Of a DNA stretch of 50,810 nt, positions 25,346 to 34,910 are shown one piece after another (the stretch's first letter is position 1; each line of letters begins with the position of its first letter). The notes beneath the pieces were generated by a model. It made no database searches. It was not told the origin of the DNA and saw only the letters and a program-made list of their open reading frames with translations. The stretch covers positions 2,644,656 to 2,695,465 of the forward strand of contig CP070812.1 in assembly GCA_020344015.1 (NCBI GenBank), in the 5' to 3' direction. The DNA is from Gemmatimonadota bacterium (GTDB lineage Bacteria; Gemmatimonadota; Gemmatimonadetes; Palauibacterales; KS3-K002). The translations under genes and the position numbers were made by a program.

Positions 25346-26041
25346 CTAGAGCCCGGTAGCTATGGTCAAGTCCTCGACCCGGTACTCGACTTCGAGCTCG
25401 AAGTACGAGCCTGTCAGGCCGCCGGTAATCTCCACCTCGTTGTAGCGCTCCAGCTCGATCCACGTACTAGAGCTCGCGTCGACCTCGGCGCCGGGAACCA
25501 CAAACTCCCCGTTGTCCTCCACATCGAAGTCCCAGTCCGGAGAGAAGAGCGAGGCGCTCTGGGCTTTCAAATCCGAGGCCCAGCGAACGGTAAGATCCTG
25601 GTTTGCCGGGATCGTCGCTCCGGGCTGCGGCTCGAGGATGGCGTGGATCCCAACGTTGCCCAGCACCACGTCGTGGACATACATGTTGTCCTTGACGACG
25701 TCCAGCTTCAGGTCTCCCGAAGCGGCCCCAGTTACCTCCGCCTCGTAGATACCCGGCGTGCCACTCTCTTGTACCGTCACCGTGGAGCGGTCCCACACGA
25801 TCGTAACGGTAGCCCCGGAGACGGGAGCGCCGGTTGCGTCCTCGACAACGACGTAGAAGTCGGCAAGGAAGCCACCAACATTCAGCTCCAGATCTATCTG
25901 GGCTACGACCAGAAGCGTCTCGTTGCCGGTCCCGCCGCTGTTCCTGTCCTCGACCGGTCCGATCGGGTCAGCATTGCTGCAGCTGGCCACTAAAGCCGCG
26001 AAGGCCAGCGCGAGGATGGCTTTAGACGTAGTCCTGTACAC
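25346..26041 (-). CDS. Lipoprotein with Ig-like domain
   Basis: A 231-residue secreted protein of unknown function. The hydrophobic signal ends in a lipobox-like VASC, so the Cys is probably lipidated. The next section FYVVVEDATGAPVSGATVTIVWD, then GTPGIYEAEVTG, is typical of bacterial Ig-like or carboxypeptidase-regulatory folds. The second half (ILEPQPGATIPANQDLTVRW, then YFELEVEYRVEDL) is also beta-rich. The GTG at 26041 is favoured because GAGAGG stands about 7 bp upstream; a GTG at 26050 is in frame. It lies between barrels 2 and 3 and may be a cell-surface partner, but nothing in the sequence shows this. Confidence 0.8.
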   Translation of the reverse strand: MYRTTSKAILALAFAALVASCSNADPIGPVEDRNSGGTGNETLLVVAQIDLELNVGGFLADFYVVVEDATGAPVSGATVTIVWDRSTVTVQESGTPGIYEAEVTGAASGDLKLDVVKDNMYVHDVVLGNVGIHAILEPQPGATIPANQDLTVRWASDLKAQSASLFSPDWDFDVEDNGEFVVPGAEVDASSSTWIELERYNEVEITGGLTGSYFELEVEYRVEDLTIATGL

Positions 26042-26114
26042 GGCATCCACCTCTCAGTGTGGCGATCAAAGGGACTTCGGGGGGGTGGTGCAGGAAAGGA
26101 CAGGGGACCGTAAC

Positions 26115-26143
26115 AAGATAAGCAGGCTGGCCGCGGGGGTCAA
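26115..26143 (-). promoter_or_regulatory. Promoter of the lipoprotein gene
   Basis: TTGACC (26138-26143) and TATCTT (26115-26120) are separated by 17 bp, about 70 bp upstream of the GTG start. Confidence 0.55.
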
Positions 26144-26252
26144 TTTCGTGGCCTCTGGCACATTACCGTCCTACTTTCCCATCTGCTCCGCCTGGTGCTA
26201 TTTTGGGACCCCAGCCAACAGGCCTGATGACCCATTGGACGGAGGTTTTCCG

Positions 26253-26945
26253 ATGCGCCGGTACCGTACGTTAGTCCTCGCTCTCACTCTGGCCCTTGTG
26301 CCGTCGTCGCTTTCGGCGCAGACGCAGTTCGCCATCAGCGGCTTCGGAGGTGCATTCCTCCCGGCATCCGACTTGACGGGGGGCACATACTTCTTCGGGC
26401 CGGGTGAGATATCAGGTTTCGATGGCGGCGACGTGGCGGCCACGTTCAGTCATAAGACCGCGTTCAACTTTGGCGGGCGACTCACCGTTTGGCCGAGCCA
26501 GCGAATCGGCTTCGAAGCCGAGGCCGCCTTTGTACTCAGCGATATGAACCTGGACCTGCTGATCCCGATCATCGACCCGGGACCACCGCAGGTCGTTAAC
26601 CTGCTCTCGCCGGACGACCCCTTCAAGATCGAATCCAACGTGTTCATGGGCAGCGTGAACTTCGTCTACGGTCTGATCAGGCCACCCTTGGAGCCGCTGG
26701 TCGTGTTCGTCTCTGTCGGGGTCGGCTTCGTGAGTCATGGCGGAGACTCTGGCGATTGGCTCGAGACCACGAGTAACGTGGCGGGAACCTGGGGATTCGG
26801 CCTGAAGTACGGGGTCGCCAGAGGTGTGTGGCTGCGGGGCGACGTACGCGACTACTTCTACAAGTTCGAGGAAGGAGACTGGGAGGCCAAGTGGCAGAAC
26901 GACCTGCTCGTCAACGCGGGTCTGGAGTTCAGCTTCGGTAGTTAG
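26253..26945 (+). CDS. Small outer-membrane beta-barrel protein, paralogue 3
   Basis: A 230-residue protein. The signal peptide (MRRYRTLVLALTLALVPSSLSA) is followed by QTQFAISGFGGAFLPASDL, close to paralogue 1 (QTQVGLSAFAGSFLP). The C-terminus WLRGDVRDYFYKF, then WQNDLLVNAGLEFSFGS, is the shared barrel signature. The RBS GGAGG lies 7 bp before the ATG. Its stop codon overlaps that of kinase 3 (TTAG read on both strands), the tightest of the barrel-kinase tail-to-tail pairs here. It is probably an 8-strand outer-membrane barrel. Confidence 0.85.
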   Translation: MRRYRTLVLALTLALVPSSLSAQTQFAISGFGGAFLPASDLTGGTYFFGPGEISGFDGGDVAATFSHKTAFNFGGRLTVWPSQRIGFEAEAAFVLSDMNLDLLIPIIDPGPPQVVNLLSPDDPFKIESNVFMGSVNFVYGLIRPPLEPLVVFVSVGVGFVSHGGDSGDWLETTSNVAGTWGFGLKYGVARGVWLRGDVRDYFYKFEEGDWEAKWQNDLLVNAGLEFSFGS

Positions 26946-29830
26946 AGGAGCTCGGCTCGCTCGAGTCGCCAACCGCCGGCGTCGAGAACAAAGCGCATTC
27001 GGAAGGTCACGTCCTGGCTGCCCCGAGTTCCCATCCGGGCCTGCCTGAAGGTCGTGGCGAACTCGACGTCGGCGGTCGCTCTATTCCCGTCCTCCGAAAC
27101 CTCCAAGCGACGGATATCCGTCTGCGCGCGGAGGTCATCCGCACGGTCGAAGAACGCATTGTATATGCGGGCGTCTCCACCGGGGACCGGCCCGCGGTAT
27201 AAATCAGCGCTCATGCGGTTAAGGTCTTCCTGCTCGAAAGCCTGGCGGAAGACCTCGATCAGGCCGGTAATCGTGACCTCGGCAGGGACCGCCGCGGGTT
27301 CTTCCTCGGCCGGCGGTTCCGGCGCCGGCTCCTCCGCCGCGGCTGCGGCCGCTGCTGCGGCCGCTAGCGCGTCCTCGACGGCACGAGCATAGGCGTCCCG
27401 AGCCTGCCCGTATAGCGGCGCCGCGGCCGCCAGGGCGCCGTTCCCTTCTTGCCCCTCGGCCTGTTGGCGGAGCCCCTCCGCGTTGTCCCACGCGTCTGCC
27501 GCGTACTGCTGGGCACCGGCGTCGAGCGCTGCTCCACGCACCGTTTGCATGGAATCCTTGGCTTCGGTTAGCTGCAGCCTCAGCCGGGTCGCCCGACTGG
27601 CCAGCCCCTCATACTCGGCGGCGAGCGGCAGGAATCCGTCACGCGCGGCCTCGAACCGACCCTCGTTGAAAGCCCGCTCCGCCTCACTCCGCCGAGCATC
27701 TACCTGCTGTAGCTCGGCGGCCAGGAAACCCTGGGCGCCGGCCCGAATGGCAGACTCTCGCTGCCTGCCCACCTGCGTTCGAGCCTGATCGGCCTCGACA
27801 CGCATCGCCTCATCCACCGCCGGCTGGGGCGGCTCTACCTGGGCGGGCGGCGGCTGTTCTTCTTCGGCGGGCGTTGGCTGCTCTTGTTCGGCCGCCGCGA
27901 CTGGCGCCGCGGCCTCGGCGAAGTCCGTGTACTCCGGAACGAGGCCCGAGTAGATGGAGCGCGCCTCGCTGTACTGGCCGGCGTCCATGAGCCTGTCCGC
28001 CTGGTCCATCCGTCGATCCAACGCGACAAGGTTTGCCTCCGCTACGCCAGCGGCGATCGCAGCGTTCCGCCAGCGGTAGGCGCCCTCCATTGCTCGTACC
28101 GCCCGCGGATCCGCGTCCCGCGGCACTTCCGGCGGTGTGTCACCGATGACCGGCGGCTGGCCGGGCTGGTCGGCCGGCCTGTCCTCGACAACGGGCTCTG
28201 CGGCCACCTCCTCGACATCTGCCGCGGGTGTACCCTCCGCCAACGGCTGATCGCCCGGACCCGGGCTTTCTCCCTCGCCGGGGACGGCGCCGGTCGTCGT
28301 CTCCCCTGTTCCCTGCTCGGTCGTGCCCTCGCCGCCCGCAGCGGCAGGACCCGTCTCCTCCATCGATAGCGGCTCCGACGGTATCGACTCACCACCCGAA
28401 CCCAGGGGGCCGAGAACGATTAAGGCAGCCCCTGCGGCCACGACGACGGCGCCGCCGCCGAAAAGCAGGGCACGCGGTGCACGGGGCCGTCGTGCCTCTC
28501 CCAGGAGCGGTCCAATCGGCTCCTCCACCTCGGCCGCGGCTTCCGCCACGGCCTCCGCAGGCGTTTCCCAGGGCTGGGTCCCCGACACCGACCAAGGCTC
28601 ATCCGGCTCCTCCGCCTCGGCCGGCGGCTCGCCGACCGGGGCCGCCAACGGCTCAGGCGTTTTCACCGTCGGCTCGTCGGCTGCCTCCCAGGGCTCCGGC
28701 GTCTTCAGCGTCGGCTCGAGCTCGGCCGGAGGCTCCGCTGTCTCTGGAGCCGTATCGTCCACGGCCGCCGGTCGCGGGGTGCTGGGCGGCGTCGGCACCC
28801 GGACGGTCGTAGCGTCGCTGCCCGGGGGCGGCATCGGCTCCGTCCGGCCCTCCTCGTCGTCCTCCGCCATCTCGACCTCCCACGGCCCCTCCAGCGACGT
28901 CAGGAAGGCGTCCATCGTCGGGAAGCGCTCGTCCCGATCCTTGCTGATGGCACGATGAATCGCCTCGCGTAGATGGCGCGGCGCGTCGGATCGGATATCG
29001 TCCAGGCTGGGCGGCTCTTCGAAGCGGTGCTTGTACATCAGCTCCGCCAGGTTGTCCGCCAGGAACGGCCGATGGCCGGCGAGCATCTCGTAGCCGATCA
29101 GGCCGAGCGAGTACTGATCGGCCCGCCCGTCCAGGTCGTGCCGTCCTTCACCCTGCTCCGGCGACATGTACTGCGGGGTGCCCAGGAGGTCGCCTGGCGT
29201 GGTGAGCGTCTTCTCGGCGGTCAACGCCTTGGCTATGCCGAAGTCGGTGAGGATGACGCGATCGCGTTCCCTGTCGACGAGGATGTTGTCCGGCTTCACA
29301 TCGCGATGGACCACGCCGCGACGGTGCGCGTAGGCGAGCGCATCCGCCGCCTGTGTCAGGTAACGGAAGACCTTTTCGAGCGGCGGCTGCGGGTAGTCCC
29401 GCAGGTAGACCCGCATGCTCTCCCCGCTGATATAGGGGACAGTGAAGAAGGTCAGGCCACCCTCGTTGTAGATCTCGTAGACCTGGATGATGTTGGGGTG
29501 ATCGAGCTTGCCCTGGGTGCGGGCCTCCCGCGTGAAACGCTCGACGATCTCCGGATCATAGCCGAGCAGCGGGAGCAGCACCTTTATTGCGACCTCGCGG
29601 TCGAGCGACTTCTGATAGCCAAGGAAGACGACGGCCATTCCGCCGCGGCCTAGCTCCCGGATAATCTTGTATTTGCCCTCGGTCGCCTCCTTGAGGCGCT
29701 CGTAGATCTCACGGCCCTGCGGCGTGAAGGTAGGATCGTCCGGCCGGCGGCCCGGAACGGGCGTGCCGCACTGGGAGCAGAACTGGCTGCCGTCAGGAAG
29801 AGGCGTGGCACAGTGTACGCAGACGGGCAC
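26942..29830 (-). CDS. Transmembrane Ser/Thr protein kinase 3 with zinc ribbon, helical repeats and C-terminal NTF2-like domain
   Basis: The largest of the three kinases, 962 residues from a GTG at 29830. A TTG at 29917 would add a non-conserved 29-residue extension. The zinc ribbon CVHC...CSQC is at the N-terminus. The kinase domain has GRGGMAVVFLGYQ, VAIKVLL, HRDVKPDNILVD, DFGIAKALT and GTPQYMSPEQ. A Pro/Glu-rich linker leads to a TM helix (ALLFGGGAVVVAAGAALIVLG). The periplasmic part has two similar helical units (RMDQADRLMDAGQYSEARSI and RRSEAERAFNEGRFEAARDG) plus an Ala-rich coiled coil. The C-terminal domain (ITGLIEVFRQAFEQEDL to GGWRLERAELL) matches kinases 1 and 2. Confidence 0.9.
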   Translation of the reverse strand: MPVCVHCATPLPDGSQFCSQCGTPVPGRRPDDPTFTPQGREIYERLKEATEGKYKIIRELGRGGMAVVFLGYQKSLDREVAIKVLLPLLGYDPEIVERFTREARTQGKLDHPNIIQVYEIYNEGGLTFFTVPYISGESMRVYLRDYPQPPLEKVFRYLTQAADALAYAHRRGVVHRDVKPDNILVDRERDRVILTDFGIAKALTAEKTLTTPGDLLGTPQYMSPEQGEGRHDLDGRADQYSLGLIGYEMLAGHRPFLADNLAELMYKHRFEEPPSLDDIRSDAPRHLREAIHRAISKDRDERFPTMDAFLTSLEGPWEVEMAEDDEEGRTEPMPPPGSDATTVRVPTPPSTPRPAAVDDTAPETAEPPAELEPTLKTPEPWEAADEPTVKTPEPLAAPVGEPPAEAEEPDEPWSVSGTQPWETPAEAVAEAAAEVEEPIGPLLGEARRPRAPRALLFGGGAVVVAAGAALIVLGPLGSGGESIPSEPLSMEETGPAAAGGEGTTEQGTGETTTGAVPGEGESPGPGDQPLAEGTPAADVEEVAAEPVVEDRPADQPGQPPVIGDTPPEVPRDADPRAVRAMEGAYRWRNAAIAAGVAEANLVALDRRMDQADRLMDAGQYSEARSIYSGLVPEYTDFAEAAAPVAAAEQEQPTPAEEEQPPPAQVEPPQPAVDEAMRVEADQARTQVGRQRESAIRAGAQGFLAAELQQVDARRSEAERAFNEGRFEAARDGFLPLAAEYEGLASRATRLRLQLTEAKDSMQTVRGAALDAGAQQYAADAWDNAEGLRQQAEGQEGNGALAAAAPLYGQARDAYARAVEDALAAAAAAAAAAEEPAPEPPAEEEPAAVPAEVTITGLIEVFRQAFEQEDLNRMSADLYRGPVPGGDARIYNAFFDRADDLRAQTDIRRLEVSEDGNRATADVEFATTFRQARMGTRGSQDVTFRMRFVLDAGGWRLERAELL

Positions 29831-29954
29831 AGCCTCAGGCTCCCCCGGAGAGGGTCGTGGTGCTGGCGGGTCGCGGGAACATGCGCGAAATCTAGCCGCG
29901 GCCCCTTTGACCAGCAAATCCTCAGGGAAGATACATGGGACAATTGGGAATTCT

Positions 29955-30472
29955 GTTGGGAATTCTCAAATGTCGATCAGGGGACCAGTGGAACAAGGGA
30001 GGTAGGGAGGTAAAGAGGGTTATCCGTATCAGGATCCTCGGCGTTTGTCGTTGCGGCGAGCCGTCGCGATGCTGGTGACGAATATGGCGATGAGCTCATC
30101 GGTCTCGCCGATAGCTTCCTCGGTCGCCTCCGGCTGCCCGATCTCAAGCATCCTCAATAGCTTCAGCCAAGTCATGGTCTCGCGCAGCTCCTTCAGGCAC
30201 ACCTTCATCTTGTGCACGAAATCGCGGCGCGATTCTGCGCCCCGCGCCTCGGCGTAGTTGGCAGCGGGAGAGGTGCAACAACGCGTGAGCTGCGTCGCTA
30301 TGTGGCCGGCGACCCTGTCGGACGGGAGTTCGGCTGCTATCCGACATGTCGCTGCCGCAAGGGCAACCAACCGGTCCTCCAGGTCGTAGACTCGCGCTGC
30401 ATCAATCACTTCTCAACCTCCCTACCTCCCCTGTTCCACTGGTCCCCGAATCGACATTCGAGAATTCCCAAC
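29955..30472. mobile_element. Four-helix-bundle gene cassette with inverted 62-bp arms (repeat copy B)
   Basis: The left arm is 29955-30016 and the right arm, inverted, is 30411-30472. They differ at only a handful of positions over about 55 bp. Both carry GGGAATTCTC, GGGGACCAGTGGAACA and AGGTAGGGAGGT. A 12-bp tandem (TTGGGAATTCT, 29944-29967) abuts the left arm. The only gene between the arms is the four-helix-bundle gene, whose RBS GGAGGT is part of the right arm. Related arm pairs without the gene occur at 18387-18577 and 50142-50286. No transposase is present, so any mobility would need factors supplied from elsewhere (inference). Confidence 0.75.
30029..30409 (-). CDS. Four-helix-bundle protein (S23/IVP family)
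   Basis: A 126-residue helical protein of the family first seen in 23S rRNA intervening sequences and related to the Avd accessory protein of diversity-generating retroelements. Typical features are DLEDRLVALAAATCRIAAELP, then the conserved QLTRCCTSPAANYAEARGAES and RDFVHKMKVCLKELRETMTWLKL. The start is GTG, and its RBS (GGAGGT) is supplied by the flanking repeat arm. No reverse transcriptase or rRNA is nearby. Its cellular role is unknown. The basic, positively charged surface expected of the family suggests nucleic-acid or partner binding. Confidence 0.9.
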   Translation of the reverse strand: MIDAARVYDLEDRLVALAAATCRIAAELPSDRVAGHIATQLTRCCTSPAANYAEARGAESRRDFVHKMKVCLKELRETMTWLKLLRMLEIGQPEATEEAIGETDELIAIFVTSIATARRNDKRRGS

Positions 30473-30520
30473 CAGTTCGTCATCCCCAATCTGGAACTTC
30501 ACATCATCGGAGCGTCAACA

Positions 30521-30550
30521 AAGGAAAGGGCCCGGCAACCGGCCGGGCCC
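30521..30550 (-). terminator. Terminator of groES-groEL
   Basis: On the minus strand the 9-bp stem GGGCCCGGC/GCCGGGCCC is followed by TTTCCTTTG. It lies 25 bp beyond the groEL stop. Confidence 0.8.
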
Positions 30551-30574
30551 CTGTATGCCGCAGTGACCTGCGGT

Positions 30575-32236
<1,662 letters not shown>

Positions 32237-32361
32237 CTAGTAGCGCCCCGCTGCTCCCAGGGCACTCCTGCTCTCGATTTGGTACCGTGCGCTAATCCAA
32301 CACCTGCAGCGTGGAGGTCGACACCCGCAGCGCAGCGCGGTAGCGACTCTCCAAGCGTGAA

Positions 32362-32661
32362 TCACTTCTTGCCGTTCGAGACGATCGCCAGAACGTCCGA
32401 CTCTCGCAGAATCAGATACTCCTCTTCATCGACGGTTACCTCGGTGCCGCTGTACTTCCCATAGATCACGCGGTCGCCCGTCTTCAGTTCGACCTCGATC
32501 CGCGTGCCCTCGTCACTCACTCGGCCAGGCCCGACTGCCACCACTTCACCCTGCTGGGGCTTCTCTTTGGCGGTGTCCGGGATATATAGGCCGCCCTTCA
32601 TCTGCTCCGTCTCCTCGAGCGGTTTGACGACGACTCGATCGGCGAGGGGCTTGATCTGCAT
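32362..32661 (-). CDS. groS: Co-chaperonin GroES
   Basis: GroES is the 10-kDa lid of the GroEL chamber. The 99-residue protein starts [20 protein letters not shown]. It shows the mobile-loop region [20 protein letters not shown] and ends [11 protein letters not shown]. The ATG at 32661 is preceded by GGAGG at 9 bp. Upstream is a TTGACA box and a perfect 9-bp inverted repeat; a classical CIRCE element is not visible. Confidence 0.98.
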   Translation of the reverse strand: MQIKPLADRVVVKPLEETEQMKGGLYIPDTAKEKPQQGEVVAVGPGRVSDEGTRIEVELKTGDRVIYGKYSGTEVTVDEEEYLILRESDVLAIVSNGKK

Positions 32662-32795
32662 GGATGGTTTCCTCCTCTCTCGAACCCTGGTATTGTTGTG
32701 GATCGCATATACCGGAGACACCCGGCCCTTGCTGCGTGGGCCGACGTGCGGCTGTAAGCATTTCACCGGGTTTGCTCCGCTAGCTAGCCTGAGAA

Positions 32796-32816
32796 AATGG
32801 CACAAAATGTGCCATT
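32796..32816. promoter_or_regulatory. Perfect palindrome, candidate groESL operator
   Basis: AATGGCACA-AAA-TGTGCCATT is a 9-bp perfect inverted repeat with a 3-bp spacer. It lies about 135 bp upstream of groS and abuts the putative -10 region. It is not CIRCE (TTAGCACTC-N9-GAGTGCTAA). Binding by an unidentified repressor is inferred. Confidence 0.6.
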
Positions 32817-32841
32817 CGTAAAGAGGGTCGCGCACTGTCAA
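32815..32841 (-). promoter_or_regulatory. Candidate promoter of groES-groEL
   Basis: TTGACA (32836-32841) is followed at a short 15-bp spacing by TACGAA (32815-32820), which runs directly into the palindrome. The -10 assignment is weak. Confidence 0.4.
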
Positions 32842-33027
32842 GCTGGCAGAGATGCGAGCGAGGCCCTGCACTTGTGGCCGGCCCTGGGAACGGTCGAACC
32901 CGGGTCAGCGGGATCTGAAACCTTTTCCGGGCCCGGCCCGTACATTAGGTTGGAGAGGCGAGGCCCCCCCACAACCCGGAGGGAGGCGCCGCGGTTCGCC
33001 GATTCACGGATAGGAGGGGAAAGAAGA

Positions 33028-33261
33028 ATGCTAAGAGGGATGTTCAGGCTGGGAGCTTTGCTGGCGGGGGGCCTGGTGGCTCTGGCGGTGGCCTCAGCGC
33101 TGCTGGTGCCGATCCTCAGCCTACTGACGGCGCTCCTGGTGACCATCATCAAGCTGGCGTTCTTCCTGGCCGTGATCTACTTCATCGTGAAGCTGATCAG
33201 CCCGGATACCGCGGACCGGGCGCTAGAGAAGATACGATCGAAGGTCCGGCGGGTCGCTTGA
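33028..33261 (+). CDS. Small membrane protein
   Basis: A 77-residue protein with a long hydrophobic core (about residues 7-58, probably two TM helices: LGALLAGGLVALAVASALLV and LLTALLVTIIKLAFFLAVIY). It has a basic C-terminal tail (RALEKIRSKVRRVA). The RBS AGGAGG lies 10 bp before the ATG at 33028. It is divergent from groES and convergent with coaX. I recognise no family. The heat-shock neighbour might suggest envelope stress, but no direct evidence supports this. Confidence 0.75.
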   Translation: MLRGMFRLGALLAGGLVALAVASALLVPILSLLTALLVTIIKLAFFLAVIYFIVKLISPDTADRALEKIRSKVRRVA

Positions 33262-33280
33262 CCCGGAGGGCGCCGGCCTG

Positions 33281-34087
33281 TTAGTCGATACTCGCGTCGC
33301 CGAGGATGCGATCGGCGATGGCGAGGCCGTAGAGAGTCAGATAGGGCTCGACGGCATCAACCGTTTGACAGTGGGGAGCGATCAGGGCGGCCAGGCCGCC
33401 TGTGGCGAGCACCATGGCGCCGGGTCGCCCCCACTCTTCTTTGATTCTCCTGACCATCCCGTCGATCGCATCCACGATAGCGAAGAAGCAACCGGAGCGT
33501 AGGCAGTCGTCGGTTCGCCGCCCGATAACGATGTCGGGGGGGACGAGGTCGATGAACGGCAGCTTGCTGGCGCTATAGGCCAGGCCCTCGATCCCGGCCC
33601 GAGGCCCGGGCGCGATGACGCCGCCCATGAAGACGCCGTCGCCGCTGATACAGTCGAAGGTCGTGGCGGTGCCCAAGTCGACGGCGATGGTATCGACCCC
33701 GTAGAGCTCGCTGGCCGCCAGGGTGTTGAGCATACGGTCGGCCCCAACCGTGTGGGGCTCCTCCACATCCAGGCGAATCGGAAGCAGCCCATCGTTCTCC
33801 ACCAGGATGGCCGGGTCATTGATGATACGAGGCTCGCCGCCGAAGGCCCGCCGGAAGGCCCTTGTGATGATCGGGTCCAAGGCAGGCACTACCGAGCCGA
33901 TGACACCGCGCACAGCTGACTCGACCCCCTGCTCCGCCAACAGGTGCTTGAGCAGATGGGCCAACTCGTCGGGCGTCTTGCGAACGTCGGTGGAGATACG
34001 CCAGTGGCGGACCATCTCGCGCCCGCGGAACAGCCCCAACACGGTCTCTGTATTTCCCACGTCAACGGTTAGCAGCAGCTCGTTCAT
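33281..34087 (-). CDS. coaX: Type III pantothenate kinase
   Basis: CoaX phosphorylates pantothenate, the first step of coenzyme A synthesis, and is insensitive to CoA feedback. The 268-residue ASKHA-fold protein starts MNELLLTVDVGNTETVLGLF (phosphate 1 loop). It contains VGADRMLNTLAA, VDLGTATTFDCIS and the C-terminal MVLATGGLAALIAPH. The ATG at 34087 lies one base after the birA stop, so translation is coupled. birA-coaX adjacency is common in bacteria. Confidence 0.96.
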   Translation of the reverse strand: MNELLLTVDVGNTETVLGLFRGREMVRHWRISTDVRKTPDELAHLLKHLLAEQGVESAVRGVIGSVVPALDPIITRAFRRAFGGEPRIINDPAILVENDGLLPIRLDVEEPHTVGADRMLNTLAASELYGVDTIAVDLGTATTFDCISGDGVFMGGVIAPGPRAGIEGLAYSASKLPFIDLVPPDIVIGRRTDDCLRSGCFFAIVDAIDGMVRRIKEEWGRPGAMVLATGGLAALIAPHCQTVDAVEPYLTLYGLAIADRILGDASID

Positions 34088-34088
34088 C

Positions 34089-34910
34089 TCAGAAGTCCGG
34101 GGTAGGAAGCTCCTGAACGACCACGCGCCCGGCGGTAACGCGCTGGAGCGCGCCTCGATCGGGGCGGAAGAGGAGAGCGCCATCGGGTGCGATCCCCACC
34201 GCAGTGCCCAGCAGCGGCGCCGAGCCACCCGAGTCGATGGAGCAGCGCCGGTCCCGCAGCCAGTCATAATCGTCGAACCGACGCAGGACCTCGCGATCGA
34301 GGATCTCCGGCGGGTTCAGGCAGGAGGTCTCGAGGACGTCGATGATCCGATCGGCAAGCTCGAGACGTGATACCTTGCGGCCCGCAGCCATATCGAGTGA
34401 TATCGCTACGTCCCGCAAGGCGGCCGGGAAATCCGCCGCTCTCTGGTGCACGTTCACACCGATCCCGAGCACGATGAACTTGGGCCGCTCACCGGACCAC
34501 GACGCCTCTGCTATGACGCCCCCGGCCTTGCGGTCGGCGACGATCAAATCGTTCGGCCACTTCACCCCCACCGCGGCACCGCTCACCAGCCCCTGGACCG
34601 CGCGGGCTGCCCCCAAACCGGCGAGCAAGGGGAGCAGCAGCGGGTTGGGCACTTCCTGTGGCCGGAGCACGAGAGAGATGTAGAGCCCTCCGCCCTTGGC
34701 TGAATGCCAGCGCCGCTTCCCGACGCCACGGCCGCCCGTCTGCTCGTCCGCCAGAACGATCGTCCCGGCCGCCGCCCCCTCATCCGCCAGCTCCACGGCC
34801 AACGTGTTCGTGCTATCGATGCTGGAGTAGACGTGGACGTGCGGCCGGTCCCAGCGCTCCCTGAGCACGGCGAGCTTTTGCCCCTCCCAGCTCAACGCCT
34901 TGCGGGTCAT
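34089..34910 (-). CDS. birA: Biotin-[acetyl-CoA-carboxylase] ligase
   Basis: This enzyme activates biotin to biotinyl-AMP and attaches it to the carboxyl carrier protein. The 273-residue protein has TGGRGVGKRRWHSAKGGGLY (biotin/AMP loop), VKWPNDLIVADRKAGGVIAE and LGIGVNVHQ, with a C-terminal SH3-like domain. It lacks the N-terminal winged-helix DNA-binding domain of E. coli BirA, so it should be monofunctional. It overlaps nadC by 4 bp (ATGA). Confidence 0.95.
   Translation of the reverse strand: MTRKALSWEGQKLAVLRERWDRPHVHVYSSIDSTNTLAVELADEGAAAGTIVLADEQTGGRGVGKRRWHSAKGGGLYISLVLRPQEVPNPLLLPLLAGLGAARAVQGLVSGAAVGVKWPNDLIVADRKAGGVIAEASWSGERPKFIVLGIGVNVHQRAADFPAALRDVAISLDMAAGRKVSRLELADRIIDVLETSCLNPPEILDREVLRRFDDYDWLRDRRCSIDSGGSAPLLGTAVGIAPDGALLFRPDRGALQRVTAGRVVVQELPTPDF

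Noticed and set aside
29831..29917. N-terminal extension of kinase 3 from a TTG at 29917
   Set aside because: The extra 29 residues are Arg/Pro-rich and precede the zinc ribbon that starts the other two kinases; the GTG at 29830 matches their layout.
30029..30409. Part of a diversity-generating retroelement
   Set aside because: The four-helix-bundle protein is Avd-related, but no reverse transcriptase, template repeat or variable repeat is visible in the window.
32799..32814. Sigma-54 promoter (GG-N10-GC) in the groESL upstream palindrome
   Set aside because: The dinucleotide spacing fits, but it arises automatically from the palindrome TGGCAC...GTGCCA, the -12 TTGC is missing and no enhancer-binding protein gene is near.
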